Of a DNA stretch of 40,188 nt, positions 8,108 through 17,721 are shown in pieces (position 1 is the stretch's first letter; each line of letters begins with the position of its first letter). A program made the position numbers and the translations under genes. Under the pieces are notes generated by a model. The model did not search any database, was not told the DNA's origin, and saw nothing but the letters and a program-made list of their open reading frames with translations. The DNA is from Helicobacter monodelphidis (GTDB lineage Bacteria; Campylobacterota; Campylobacteria; Campylobacterales; Helicobacteraceae). The stretch is from contig NZ_NHYN01000018.1 of assembly GCF_003288845.1 (NCBI RefSeq), positions 1 through 40,188 of the forward strand, in the 5' to 3' direction.

Positions 8108-9973
8108 TTAATCTTTATGTTCTTTAAAGAATCTTTTTTGGTTTTCTTTTATGATATCATCATCTTTATCAAGATATTCAAGATATGAAATTAAATATTT
8201 TCGGCTCAACGGAAAATATTCTTTGGCATTTTGAATATCCACATAACCTTCTTTTAAAATAATTTCACGCAATTGCTTTTTAATGTCAGAGAGTATTTGT
8301 GTATTAATAAAAAGTTTTGCATTTAAGCGAGATATTTTTCTTTCTTTGCAAAGCAATTTTAATGCATTATCTCCGCTTTTGCGGTCAATTTCTAGTATAT
8401 CATATAAGTTATATGGTGCGATAGGTGCGAATCCTGCTTGAGAAATTTCTTCATATATTCTCCTTTGTACAAATTCAGCAATATTTTCAATTTTGCTTAA
8501 AACAGATAAAAATAAGCCATCTTTTTGTTGTAAATCTCCTGATTCTAGCAGGGAGGTTAGGGCATATTGAATTAGATGGGGGGTTGCCCAAAGAAATCGT
8601 AGATGCAAAGATTGGCTAGAAAGCAAGGCATTCTTATTTTTAGCAATGATTTTTTTTATTTCTTGAGTGAGGTAAAGAATCTGCAAATCAGGATATACAA
8701 CGAGTTCTTCAGAATCAACAATGGCGTTTGGAATTTGCTTTGCAATTTCTAAAGCTTTTGCGTGATCCATTCTGAATCTTTGATAAGATGAAACTAAACC
8801 AAAACCACACTTATGGGCATTGAGAAGTTCCTTGAATGCATCATCAAAACGCGATTCACTCAATGCTTGTAATAAAACATATTTTTGCTTTTTTTTCATT
8901 GGATCTGCAATGGGGTTTAGAATGCGACCTCCGGCGATTGTTCTTGATTCATTGCGTAACACAAAATGTTCATGAAATAAAGCAAAGATATCTTCTTCCG
9001 CTTCTAATTCTGCAAAAGCCTTTTTGTATGGGCTTGAAGGATCTTGCTTAAATCCATCAAGTAATAAGATGCGTACATTTACACGTTTTGCACCAATATA
9101 TAAAAAAGCTTTTGAATTATGAAGGGGGGGCTGGTGAAAGCAAAATAACTCAACCCCTAAAATCTTAAATCCGCGAAATAAACCTTTTTTAGCCAACAAA
9201 AATCCGCGCTTAATCTCTTGAAAATGTACAGAGGAAAGATTCAAAGCTGCACGACTTGATGGTTTAGCACAAGAAACATTTTCTTGGTGAATCATAATAT
9301 TTTTTACATGTACATGCTTTTGGAGATCATAGCAAAATAAATCCTCATTCACAGAAACAGAAGAATCAAGCACAGTGCCACTTACTACACAACCAATACC
9401 ACTTAAAGAGAACGAACGATCTACATAGTAGCGAAATTCTCCCTTATTGTATTCACTAGGGCTTAAGTCTCTGAAATGTTCTTTTAGTAAGTTTAAACTT
9501 GAATAGTCATAAATGGAACAAGCAATACAACATTTCAATTGAAGTCCAATCGCACTCACATATTCTCTAATCCCAATTTCACAGAGTTCTAATTGCTCTT
9601 TTGAGGCTAAATCAGATTTAGTGATGACCGCAAGGATATTCTTAACACCTAAATAGGCCGCAATTTCTAAATGTTCTTGCGTTTGAGGCATTACTCCTTC
9701 TTTTGCATCAACGCATAGTAAGAGATAATCAAAGCCAAATGCTCCAGCAAGCATATTTTTAACCCATTTTTGATGACCCGGTACATCAATAAAAGAGATA
9801 TTTTTTTGACCCGTGTGAGATTCTATAATGAGATTAGAAAAACTCAAATCTATTGTAATTTTGCGTTCTTTTTCTACTTGAGTGCTATCTCCATCAAAAC
9901 CATTCAGGGCTTGAATTAAGCTTGTTTTGCCATGATCAATATGCCCAGCAACTCCAACAATCAAAGTTTCCAT
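8108..9973 (-). CDS. selB: Selenocysteine-specific elongation factor SelB
   Basis: A 621-aa GTPase that brings Sec-tRNA to UGA codons marked by a SECIS hairpin. G motifs: GHIDHGKTS (residues 10-18), ITIDLSF (switch I), DVPGH (about 63-67) and TKSD (about 118-121). EF-Tu-like beta-barrel domains follow to ~340, then the C-terminal winged-helix repeats that bind SECIS RNA (to 621). Length is that of bacterial SelB. Its ATG overlaps the selA stop by one base (TAATG), so the pair is translationally coupled. The usual Asp in the first motif (GHVDHGKT) is conserved. No selC tRNA was seen in the window. Confidence 0.95.
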   Translation of the reverse strand: METLIVGVAGHIDHGKTSLIQALNGFDGDSTQVEKERKITIDLSFSNLIIESHTGQKNISFIDVPGHQKWVKNMLAGAFGFDYLLLCVDAKEGVMPQTQEHLEIAAYLGVKNILAVITKSDLASKEQLELCEIGIREYVSAIGLQLKCCIACSIYDYSSLNLLKEHFRDLSPSEYNKGEFRYYVDRSFSLSGIGCVVSGTVLDSSVSVNEDLFCYDLQKHVHVKNIMIHQENVSCAKPSSRAALNLSSVHFQEIKRGFLLAKKGLFRGFKILGVELFCFHQPPLHNSKAFLYIGAKRVNVRILLLDGFKQDPSSPYKKAFAELEAEEDIFALFHEHFVLRNESRTIAGGRILNPIADPMKKKQKYVLLQALSESRFDDAFKELLNAHKCGFGLVSSYQRFRMDHAKALEIAKQIPNAIVDSEELVVYPDLQILYLTQEIKKIIAKNKNALLSSQSLHLRFLWATPHLIQYALTSLLESGDLQQKDGLFLSVLSKIENIAEFVQRRIYEEISQAGFAPIAPYNLYDILEIDRKSGDNALKLLCKERKISRLNAKLFINTQILSDIKKQLREIILKEGYVDIQNAKEYFPLSRKYLISYLEYLDKDDDIIKENQKRFFKEHKD

Positions 9974-11349
9974 TATTGTTCCGCCAAATAATATAATATT
10001 TTAATAATTTTTTCCTCATCATCTTTTAAAAGCGTTCTCATATCTAATAAAAGTTGCTTTTGTGTGATGCGGACAATTACCCCTTGCTTGCGTAATTCTT
10101 CCTTTAATTGCTCAATATCCCATTTTGCACACGAAAGTGCAATGGCGTAGCTTGGAATTTCAACTTGCGGTAAGCTTCCTCCCCCTACAAAACCACTACT
10201 TTTTATGATTTTACCCCAAAAATGTTTAGGTAAATTTCTTAGCATTCCTTCTGCCTTTTTGCGTAATTCTTCTAAAGAGCATTCAAGCATCGCTAAAATA
10301 GGAATCTTTTGGTAATCTTCTTGTAGATAAGCCTGCAGTGTTGCTTCTAAAATACTTAGAGTAATCTTATCTACACGCAACATACGCAAAAGCTGATTTT
10401 GCTTTAAGGTATGAATATATTGTTCCTGCCCAACAATAATTCCTGCTTGAGGGCCACCTAAAAGTTTATCACCGCTAAAGCTGAGTAAAGATGGATTTAA
10501 AGCTACAATATCTTGAATAATGGGTTCTGAATGGAGTCCTTTTAAAGCCTTAGGGGAATATAATAGTCCACTTCCAATATCATAATAATCGAGCAATGAA
10601 TATTCTTTTGCAAGGGTAATGAGTTCTTGAATACTAACTTCCTGAACAAAACCTTGTAGGCAATAATTGGATTGATGTATCTTTGCGATGATGGCGGTTT
10701 GAGGAGAAATTCCAGAAACATAATCTTTTAAATGTGTTTTATTGGTTGTTCCAACCTCTTTAAGAATTGCACCTGCATGACGCATTACCTCTGGAATACG
10801 AAAACTTCCACCAATCTCAACAAGCTCCCCACGCGAAATAATGACTTCTTTATTTTGTGCGAAAGTATTCAGAACCAAAAATACTGCCGAAGCATTATTG
10901 TTTACAATTAAAACATCGATATGTTCTGAATTTAAAAGGGATTTAAAAACCTCTTTAACTAAGGTATATCGCTCACCCCTTATCCCTTCTTGCAAATTAA
11001 ATTCAAGATTATTGTAAGAGGTGAGAACTGTATTTACATCGTCTACAATATCCTTTCCTAAAGGACTTCTACCTAGATTTGTATGTAGTAAAATGCCTGT
11101 TGCATTAATGAGCGGAATAAGGGAATTTTGTTGACTTGCTTGATAATGAGATAAAATATTGTGTAGGATTGATTCTAAAGAGGGAATACGCACAATTTTT
11201 TGACTCAAAATATCCGCCTTTAATGTTGCAAGATAAAATTCTGCAGATTTTTTCACCCTTTTTTTATTGTATGTATCCCAAATAGAATTATCCAGAATCT
11301 TATTCATTGCAGGAATTTGCCGAAGGAGTTGAGTTAATGAATCATCCAT
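9973..11349 (-). CDS. selA: L-seryl-tRNA(Sec) selenium transferase SelA
   Basis: A 458-aa PLP enzyme that converts Ser-tRNA(Sec) to Sec-tRNA(Sec) using selenophosphate. Landmarks: INATGILLHTNLGRSPL (81-97), DYYDIGSGLL (254-263) and the PLP lysine in SFSGDKLLGGPQ (Lys295). The N-terminal ~75-residue tRNA-binding domain is present, so length is complete. The start has AAGG seven bases upstream. It lies 52 bases after nifS and directly in front of selB, forming nifS-selA-selB. NifS-type enzymes can also free selenium from selenocysteine, so the order is meaningful, though that role is inferred. Confidence 0.95.
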   Translation of the reverse strand: MDDSLTQLLRQIPAMNKILDNSIWDTYNKKRVKKSAEFYLATLKADILSQKIVRIPSLESILHNILSHYQASQQNSLIPLINATGILLHTNLGRSPLGKDIVDDVNTVLTSYNNLEFNLQEGIRGERYTLVKEVFKSLLNSEHIDVLIVNNNASAVFLVLNTFAQNKEVIISRGELVEIGGSFRIPEVMRHAGAILKEVGTTNKTHLKDYVSGISPQTAIIAKIHQSNYCLQGFVQEVSIQELITLAKEYSLLDYYDIGSGLLYSPKALKGLHSEPIIQDIVALNPSLLSFSGDKLLGGPQAGIIVGQEQYIHTLKQNQLLRMLRVDKITLSILEATLQAYLQEDYQKIPILAMLECSLEELRKKAEGMLRNLPKHFWGKIIKSSGFVGGGSLPQVEIPSYAIALSCAKWDIEQLKEELRKQGVIVRITQKQLLLDMRTLLKDDEEKIIKILYYLAEQ

Positions 11350-11401
11350 TACTCAACCTTGTCTTTGAGGATTTATTTTGCATATTCAATCATTTTAATA
11401 A

Positions 11402-12577
<1,176 letters not shown>

Positions 12578-12605
12578 TCATAACTCCTTATTATTTTATA
12601 TGTCC

Positions 12606-12618
12606 GAGTAATTTACTC
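12606..12618. promoter_or_regulatory. Palindrome upstream of nifS, possible operator
   Basis: GAGTAATTTACTC: perfect six-base arms around one central base, between fliI and nifS, 29 bases before the nifS ATG. Its look (GAGTAA-x-TTACTC) recalls Rrf2/IscR-type boxes, which would fit iron-sulfur control, but short AT-rich palindromes are common. A TATAAAAT stretch lies between it and the gene. Confidence 0.3.
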
Positions 12619-12645
12619 ATAAAAAGCTTTCAAAATTCTTAAATT

Positions 12646-13950
12646 TTATCCCATTAAGCTTACCAAAGCTGTAAGCGTTTGCTCAATATCCCACTTTTCA
12701 TCTGTCCCTTGCCTTAAAAACGATTCCATTGCTTCTTTTTTATTGATTGCCTCATCCAGCTCCTTATCTCGTCCTTTCTGATAAGCACCAATCCGAATTA
12801 ACACTTCATTTTCGCGTAACATAGAATACAAACGACGAAATTTTCGCACAGCTGCTAAATGTTCCTTAGAACAAATATCATTCATTAATCTTGATGCAGA
12901 ATTCAAAATATTAACGGGAGGATAAATACCAAAATCTGTCAATTCGCGGCTTAGAACAATATGCCCATCTAAAATACTCCGACTTTGGTCAGCGATAGGA
13001 TCGCTCATATCATCGCCTTCAACAAGCACCGTAAAAAATGCAGTAATCGAACCTCTGCCTTCCTCTTTGCCCGCCCTTTCCATCAACTGAGGTAGAAGGG
13101 TTAAAACAGATGGTGGATAACCTTTACTTGTTGGTGGCTCACCCAGTGCAAGCCCAATTTCCCTTTGTGCCATTGCAAAACGTGTAACAGAATCCATCAT
13201 AAAAAGTACATCTTGTCCAATATCCTTGAAATACTCTGCAACACTCATTGCTGAAAATGCACCATATTTACGCATTAGCGGGGAGTCATCGCTTGTTGCA
13301 ACAATTAATACTGTGCCACTTAGATCCCCTCCAAGATTTTTTTCAACAAATTCTGGAACTTCCCTTCCCCGTTCTCCAACAAGTGCAACAACCTTGATGG
13401 GGGCTTCAACACCTTTAACAATCATACCCATTAAAGTGCTTTTGCCTACCCCACTTCCTGCAAAAATGCCAAGTTTTTGCCCTTTGCCGCAAGTGAGTAA
13501 GCCATCAATGCTTTTCACACCAACTCTAAATACTTCATCAATAATGCCTCTTTTCATTGCTACAATAGGAGGACGAATAATCGGTGCATAATCATTTGTG
13601 ATAATCTCTCCTTTACCATCAATCGGCTCTCCTAGTGGATTAATTACTCGTCCTAATAACGCCTCTCCTACAGGAATTTGTAAGCCTTTATTGTTGAGAT
13701 AAATTCTATCGCCAACACAATTCCCCTCCACAAAAGAAAAGGGAGAAATACTAAAAGAATGTTCATCAACAACCGTAACCATCCCCATACTTTCGCTACC
13801 GTCATCATTGCGAATAATCTTGACAATATCCCCAACGCTTGTTTTGAGTCCACTTGCTACAATTGAACCCGCCGTAACTTTATGAATTGTTCCAAAAGCA
13901 GGAGATAAGGTAGAAGTCTCCAATCGCTTGCGTAAATGTTCTAGTGTCAA
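12646..13950 (-). CDS. fliI: Flagellar export ATPase FliI
   Basis: A 434-aa F1-beta-like ATPase that powers the flagellar type III export gate as a cytosolic ring. Landmarks: GRVINPLGEPIDG (100-112), Walker A GSGVGKST (165-172), ALVGERGREVPEF, Walker B VLFMMDSVTRFA and SKGYPPSVLTLLPQLMERAG. The C-terminal chaperone-binding helix region is present. Start is TTG at 13950, with AAAGGA six bases upstream. The presence of fliI indicates a motile organism. It is the first gene of the minus-strand run, but its functional tie to nifS downstream is not obvious. Confidence 0.95.
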   Translation of the reverse strand: MTLEHLRKRLETSTLSPAFGTIHKVTAGSIVASGLKTSVGDIVKIIRNDDGSESMGMVTVVDEHSFSISPFSFVEGNCVGDRIYLNNKGLQIPVGEALLGRVINPLGEPIDGKGEIITNDYAPIIRPPIVAMKRGIIDEVFRVGVKSIDGLLTCGKGQKLGIFAGSGVGKSTLMGMIVKGVEAPIKVVALVGERGREVPEFVEKNLGGDLSGTVLIVATSDDSPLMRKYGAFSAMSVAEYFKDIGQDVLFMMDSVTRFAMAQREIGLALGEPPTSKGYPPSVLTLLPQLMERAGKEEGRGSITAFFTVLVEGDDMSDPIADQSRSILDGHIVLSRELTDFGIYPPVNILNSASRLMNDICSKEHLAAVRKFRRLYSMLRENEVLIRIGAYQKGRDKELDEAINKKEAMESFLRQGTDEKWDIEQTLTALVSLMG

Positions 13951-14212
13951 TGTCTATCCTTTATTCTAAATAAGTAATCTTAATTTTTGTGATATTATCA
14001 AGATTTTGCTTCATAAGGGGTAAAATTTAGATTTTTCTTTGAATATAATTTTTCAAAAATATGGTAAATCAAAGTTTATTTATGATAGAATAAAGCATTT
14101 AATTTCATTTTCTATTCTTGCTAGAATCTTGTGAATTCTTTATTGAAAGGTTGATTCAGGCTTTAGAAGCAAGGATTTAAAAAGAAAGCTACATAATATT
14201 AAGGAAAGTCAA
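13951..14212. promoter_or_regulatory. Divergent promoter region fliI/tig
   Basis: 262 bases between divergent genes, very AT-rich, with several -10-like boxes (TATGAT and TAGAAT on the plus strand near 14083-14130; GATAAT on the minus strand). No operator or RNA could be singled out. Confidence 0.35.
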
Positions 14213-15502
14213 GTGATTTTAACAACAGAAAAGACAAATGATGCAAATGCAACTGCCACGGGTTTACTAGAAAAAGCAATCCTGGATTCTAAGTATGAAA
14301 AACTGAGTACAAAGGCAGCGAAAACCTTGAAAGTAGATGGCTTCAGAAAAGGGAAAGTGCCACCACATATCATTCGTTCTCGCTTTGGGGAGCAGTTGAA
14401 CGAAGATGCGGAAAAAGAGGCTTTGGGTGATTTTGTACAGGAGGCTATTAAGGTGCTGGAGCTAGACCAGCAACAATTAATCGGTAGCCCCATGGTTTTA
14501 AAGTTTGATAGGAATGATGATGGCGTTTCTGTAGAATTACGTTTTGCTTCTCGTCCTAAGATTGATTTTCAGAATATTCAAAAGGCAATACCTGATTTTG
14601 AAATCCCCTCTACAGAGGATAAAGAAGTGCAGGAGAGAATCCATCAAATCACAAAGTCTTACGGTTCTTTAGAGGAAGTTTCTAGGGCTGTAGAAAATGG
14701 CGATATAACAATTATTGACTTTGAGGGCTTTGTTGATAATGAGCCATTTGAGGGTGGTAAGGCAGAAAGATATTCCTTAGAAATCGGAAGTGGTTCTTTT
14801 ATTTCTGGTTTCGAAGACCAAATTATTGGAATGAATATCGGTGAAGAGAAGGATATTCATGTTACTTTCCCGGAAAATTATGGTGCAGCAAATCTTGCAG
14901 GCAAACCTGCTATATTCAAGATTAAGTTACACAAGATACAACAGAAACAACCAGCTGAACTTAATGAAGAGCTGATTAAGAAAGTTTTGCCTGCCTTAGA
15001 GAATCCAACAGAAGAGATGTTTAGGGAAAAAATAAAAGAACAACTTGACCAAGAACACAAGATGAAACTTTATGATGAAAAACTAAAGAGTGAATTAGTG
15101 GATAATCTCCTTGAAAAAATTGACTTCAATCTTCCTTTAAATGTCGTTGAACAGGAAATGGATGTTTTATTTAGAAATGAACTTAATCGCTTGCCAGAGC
15201 AGGAAATTCAAGATCTACAAGGACAAGTAGAGAAGGTGCAAGAGAAACGCGAAGCCCACCGCGAAGATGCACAAAAAAGTGTGAAATTAACTTTTATTGT
15301 TGATACATTAGCAAAGGAAAATAATATTGGTGTTACTGACCAAGAGATCTGGCAACGTATTTATTTTGAAGCAATGAGTTATCGTCAGGACCCTAAGGTG
15401 ATTCTTGAATATTACCAAAAAAATGGTTTGTTACCAGCATTGCAAATGGCACTTTTAGAAGAAAAAGTTTTGACTCATTTGCTCGATGAATCAAAAAAAT
15501 GA
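14213..15502 (+). CDS. tig: Trigger factor
   Basis: A 429-aa ribosome-associated chaperone. The N-terminal domain has the ribosome-docking signature GFRKGKVPP (residues 43-51), which contacts L23 at the exit tunnel. The middle FKBP-type peptidyl-prolyl isomerase domain (~155-240) shows DFEGFVDNEPFEGG and ISGFEDQIIGM. The C-terminal helical arms form the chaperone cradle. The start is GTG at 14213 with AAGGAAA upstream at suitable spacing; no ATG fits. It is followed 14 bases later by clpP, the classical tig-clpP order, here continuing to def and comM. Confidence 0.95.
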   Translation: MILTTEKTNDANATATGLLEKAILDSKYEKLSTKAAKTLKVDGFRKGKVPPHIIRSRFGEQLNEDAEKEALGDFVQEAIKVLELDQQQLIGSPMVLKFDRNDDGVSVELRFASRPKIDFQNIQKAIPDFEIPSTEDKEVQERIHQITKSYGSLEEVSRAVENGDITIIDFEGFVDNEPFEGGKAERYSLEIGSGSFISGFEDQIIGMNIGEEKDIHVTFPENYGAANLAGKPAIFKIKLHKIQQKQPAELNEELIKKVLPALENPTEEMFREKIKEQLDQEHKMKLYDEKLKSELVDNLLEKIDFNLPLNVVEQEMDVLFRNELNRLPEQEIQDLQGQVEKVQEKREAHREDAQKSVKLTFIVDTLAKENNIGVTDQEIWQRIYFEAMSYRQDPKVILEYYQKNGLLPALQMALLEEKVLTHLLDESKK

Positions 15503-15516
15503 TGAGGTAATAAAAA

Positions 15517-16116
15517 ATGAATTATATTCCTTATGTAATCGAGAAAAGTGGTAGAAGTGAGCGAAGTTATGATATTTATTCGCGTTTGCTTAAAGATAGA
15601 GTCATTATGCTTTATGGTGAAATCAATGATGATTTGTCTGCTTCTATTGTCGCACAACTCCTTTTTTTAGAGGCTGAAGATCCAGAAAAGGATATTCATA
15701 TTTACATTAATTCTCCAGGGGGAGTTATTACAAGTGGTTTAAGTATTTATGACACGATGAATTATATTAAGCCTGATATTTGCACAATCTGCATTGGGCA
15801 AGCGGCGAGCATGGGGGCATTTTTACTAAGTTGTGGCACAAAAGGTAAGAGGCATTCTCTACCCAATAGTCGCATTATGATTCATCAACCTTTGGGTGGT
15901 GCAAGAGGGCAAGCGAGTGATATTGAAATCCAAGCAAAGGAAATCTTGCGTTTAAAGGCATTCTTAAATCAAATACTTGCCGATAATACAAAGCAGCCCT
16001 TGGAAAAAATAGCACAAGATACTGACCGTGATTTTTTTATGAGTGCAAAAGAGGCATTAGAATATGGCTTGATTGATAGTGTTTTGGAAAAAAACAACCT
16101 CAATATGCAGGAATAA
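15517..16116 (+). CDS. clpP: ATP-dependent Clp protease proteolytic subunit
   Basis: A 199-aa serine protease that forms a double heptamer ring fed by ClpA/ClpX. Triad: Ser98 in [11 protein letters not shown], His123 in [12 protein letters not shown] and Asp172 in [10 protein letters not shown]. The N-terminal [22 protein letters not shown] is the standard propeptide/axial-loop region. Start ATG has GAGG nine bases upstream. It lies between tig and the GGDEF-like gene on the same strand. Confidence 0.97.
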   Translation: MNYIPYVIEKSGRSERSYDIYSRLLKDRVIMLYGEINDDLSASIVAQLLFLEAEDPEKDIHIYINSPGGVITSGLSIYDTMNYIKPDICTICIGQAASMGAFLLSCGTKGKRHSLPNSRIMIHQPLGGARGQASDIEIQAKEILRLKAFLNQILADNTKQPLEKIAQDTDRDFFMSAKEALEYGLIDSVLEKNNLNMQE

Positions 16117-16137
16117 TTAACTTAGTAAAGGTAGGGT

Positions 16138-17190
16138 ATGGAAATAAGAAAAATGGCAGAGCAAGAAGAAAGCCAGTTTGAAGAAATGGGTACTGATGAC
16201 TCTTTTGAGAGTTTTGAAGATAAAGATGAATTGCAATTTGACATACAGGAATTGAGTGATTTTTGTTTGGAAGTAATCGATTCAATCAAGAATGAGGATT
16301 TATTAGCAACTCCGTTGAATTATCAGATTTGTTTTGAACGCTTGCTTGATAATAAAGATTCTTCCTTTAAAGCGGCTGTGTATGATGTTTTACAAAGAGA
16401 AAGTGACGGTGGATTTAATGATTATATTCATCTTGAGAGACAAATTAAAACTAGCTTTGCAAATATTAAAAAAATGTTACAGCTTGTTGCCGTAATGTAT
16501 AAAAATCAAGTTTTGCTCCATGATATTCTTACAAAAAAAATTGCCGAAATGAAAAAAGTGGATAATGTTGTCATTTCTCAAAATTTACTTTCCGCCTTAA
16601 CTCAAGAGGTGCATAGGTTAACTGAAATTACACAAAAACAAACAGACACACTCAAAGTGATTTATCAAGAAAGTGCTGAATCACTCAATAATGCTGATAA
16701 TGGTATCGTTTTTGACTCACAATATGCCATTTACAATCGTCGTTTTTTGCATACACAGATTGCAAAAGAAATTGAGGGAAATGCGCAAACGAAACGTACC
16801 TCTTCACTGCTTATGATTAATGTCCCAACCGCTAAACTTGATGAAATTGCTAACGAAAAAGTTTCCCAGATGCTTTTGAGAAATGTTGCAGATATGTTAT
16901 TAAGAACTTCTCGACGAAGTGATGTCGTTGCCCATTGTAAAGATGGATTCTTTGGTATATTGCTTAGACAATCGGATTTGCAACATTCTAAAAAAGCGTG
17001 TACACGACTTTTTGAACTTATTAAATCTAGCAATACTTTTGTAGGTGATAGGCAAGTAACCTTAGAAATTAATATTGTGCTTAATATTATTAGTAAGGAT
17101 CAAGATCCAGAGGAAATGATAGAGAATTGCATTAGTGTCCTCAAGGATTTAAATGAACAAAAATCAGTCTTAAAAGTTCTTGGAGAGTAA
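16138..17190 (+). CDS. Degenerate GGDEF-domain protein
   Basis: A 350-aa protein. The N-terminal ~35 residues are acidic, a helical region follows (~36-185), and a GGDEF-like fold covers ~190-345: it opens with DSQYAIYNRRFL, the usual D-x-L-T-x-x-N-R-R start. The catalytic loop that should read GGDEF is CKDGFFG (267-273) after RRSDVVAH, so diguanylate cyclase activity is most likely lost; no inhibitory RxxD is seen at the usual place. It could still bind a nucleotide or a protein. Start ATG has AAAGG six bases upstream. It lies between clpP and def, where H. pylori has no gene, hinting at a link to protein turnover or a c-di-GMP remnant. Confidence 0.75.
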   Translation: MEIRKMAEQEESQFEEMGTDDSFESFEDKDELQFDIQELSDFCLEVIDSIKNEDLLATPLNYQICFERLLDNKDSSFKAAVYDVLQRESDGGFNDYIHLERQIKTSFANIKKMLQLVAVMYKNQVLLHDILTKKIAEMKKVDNVVISQNLLSALTQEVHRLTEITQKQTDTLKVIYQESAESLNNADNGIVFDSQYAIYNRRFLHTQIAKEIEGNAQTKRTSSLLMINVPTAKLDEIANEKVSQMLLRNVADMLLRTSRRSDVVAHCKDGFFGILLRQSDLQHSKKACTRLFELIKSSNTFVGDRQVTLEINIVLNIISKDQDPEEMIENCISVLKDLNEQKSVLKVLGE

Positions 17191-17199
17191 GGAGTTAAT

Positions 17200-17712
17200 A
17201 TGCTTAAGATACTTCATTATCCTGATTCTTTTTTGAGACAAAAATCAGTATCCGTCGAAGTTTTTGATGAAGATCTTGCACATTTCTTGGATGAAATGAA
17301 TGTTACTATGCTTGCAAATAATGGTGTTGGTTTGGCTGCGGTGCAAGTAGGTCGAGCTATTGCCGCATTGTTGGTGAACATTCCTGATGACAAAGGGGAG
17401 CAATCATCAGAGCATCTTCTTGAGATTATCAATCCAAAAATTATAGAGAAAAGCGGGCAGATTCTATGGAATGAGGGTTGCCTAAGCGTTCCTGATTTTT
17501 ATGAGGATATTCAACGTTACAATACTATTGTGCTTTCTTATCAGAATCGTAAGGGCGAGAAAAAGCAATTGGAAGCAGAAGGTTATCTAGCTGTCGCTAT
17601 TCAGCATGAAATGGATCACTTGGAAGGGATTTTGTTTGTTGATCGTCTACCTATTCTTAAACGCAAGAAGTTTGAAAAGTTGCTTAAAAAGCAACAACGT
17701 TGTTCAGCGTAA
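17200..17712 (+). CDS. def: Peptide deformylase
   Basis: A 170-aa metalloenzyme that removes the formyl group from new N-termini. All three motifs are present: GVGLAAVQVG (about 44-53), EGCLS (about 91-95, Cys metal ligand) and QHEMDHLEG (about 132-140, two His ligands and the catalytic Glu). It starts 10 bases after the GGDEF-like gene with AAGGAG upstream, and is followed 10 bases later by comM, so one operon. Confidence 0.97.
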   Translation: MLKILHYPDSFLRQKSVSVEVFDEDLAHFLDEMNVTMLANNGVGLAAVQVGRAIAALLVNIPDDKGEQSSEHLLEIINPKIIEKSGQILWNEGCLSVPDFYEDIQRYNTIVLSYQNRKGEKKQLEAEGYLAVAIQHEMDHLEGILFVDRLPILKRKKFEKLLKKQQRCSA

Positions 17713-17721
17713 GATTATTAA

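Noticed and set aside
13226-13591. 121-aa plus-strand frame opposite fliI
   Set aside because: Shadow of the conserved FliI ATPase core.
14209-14493. 94-aa minus-strand frame opposite tig
   Set aside because: Shadow of the trigger factor coding sequence; Ser/Phe-rich composition typical of reverse frames.
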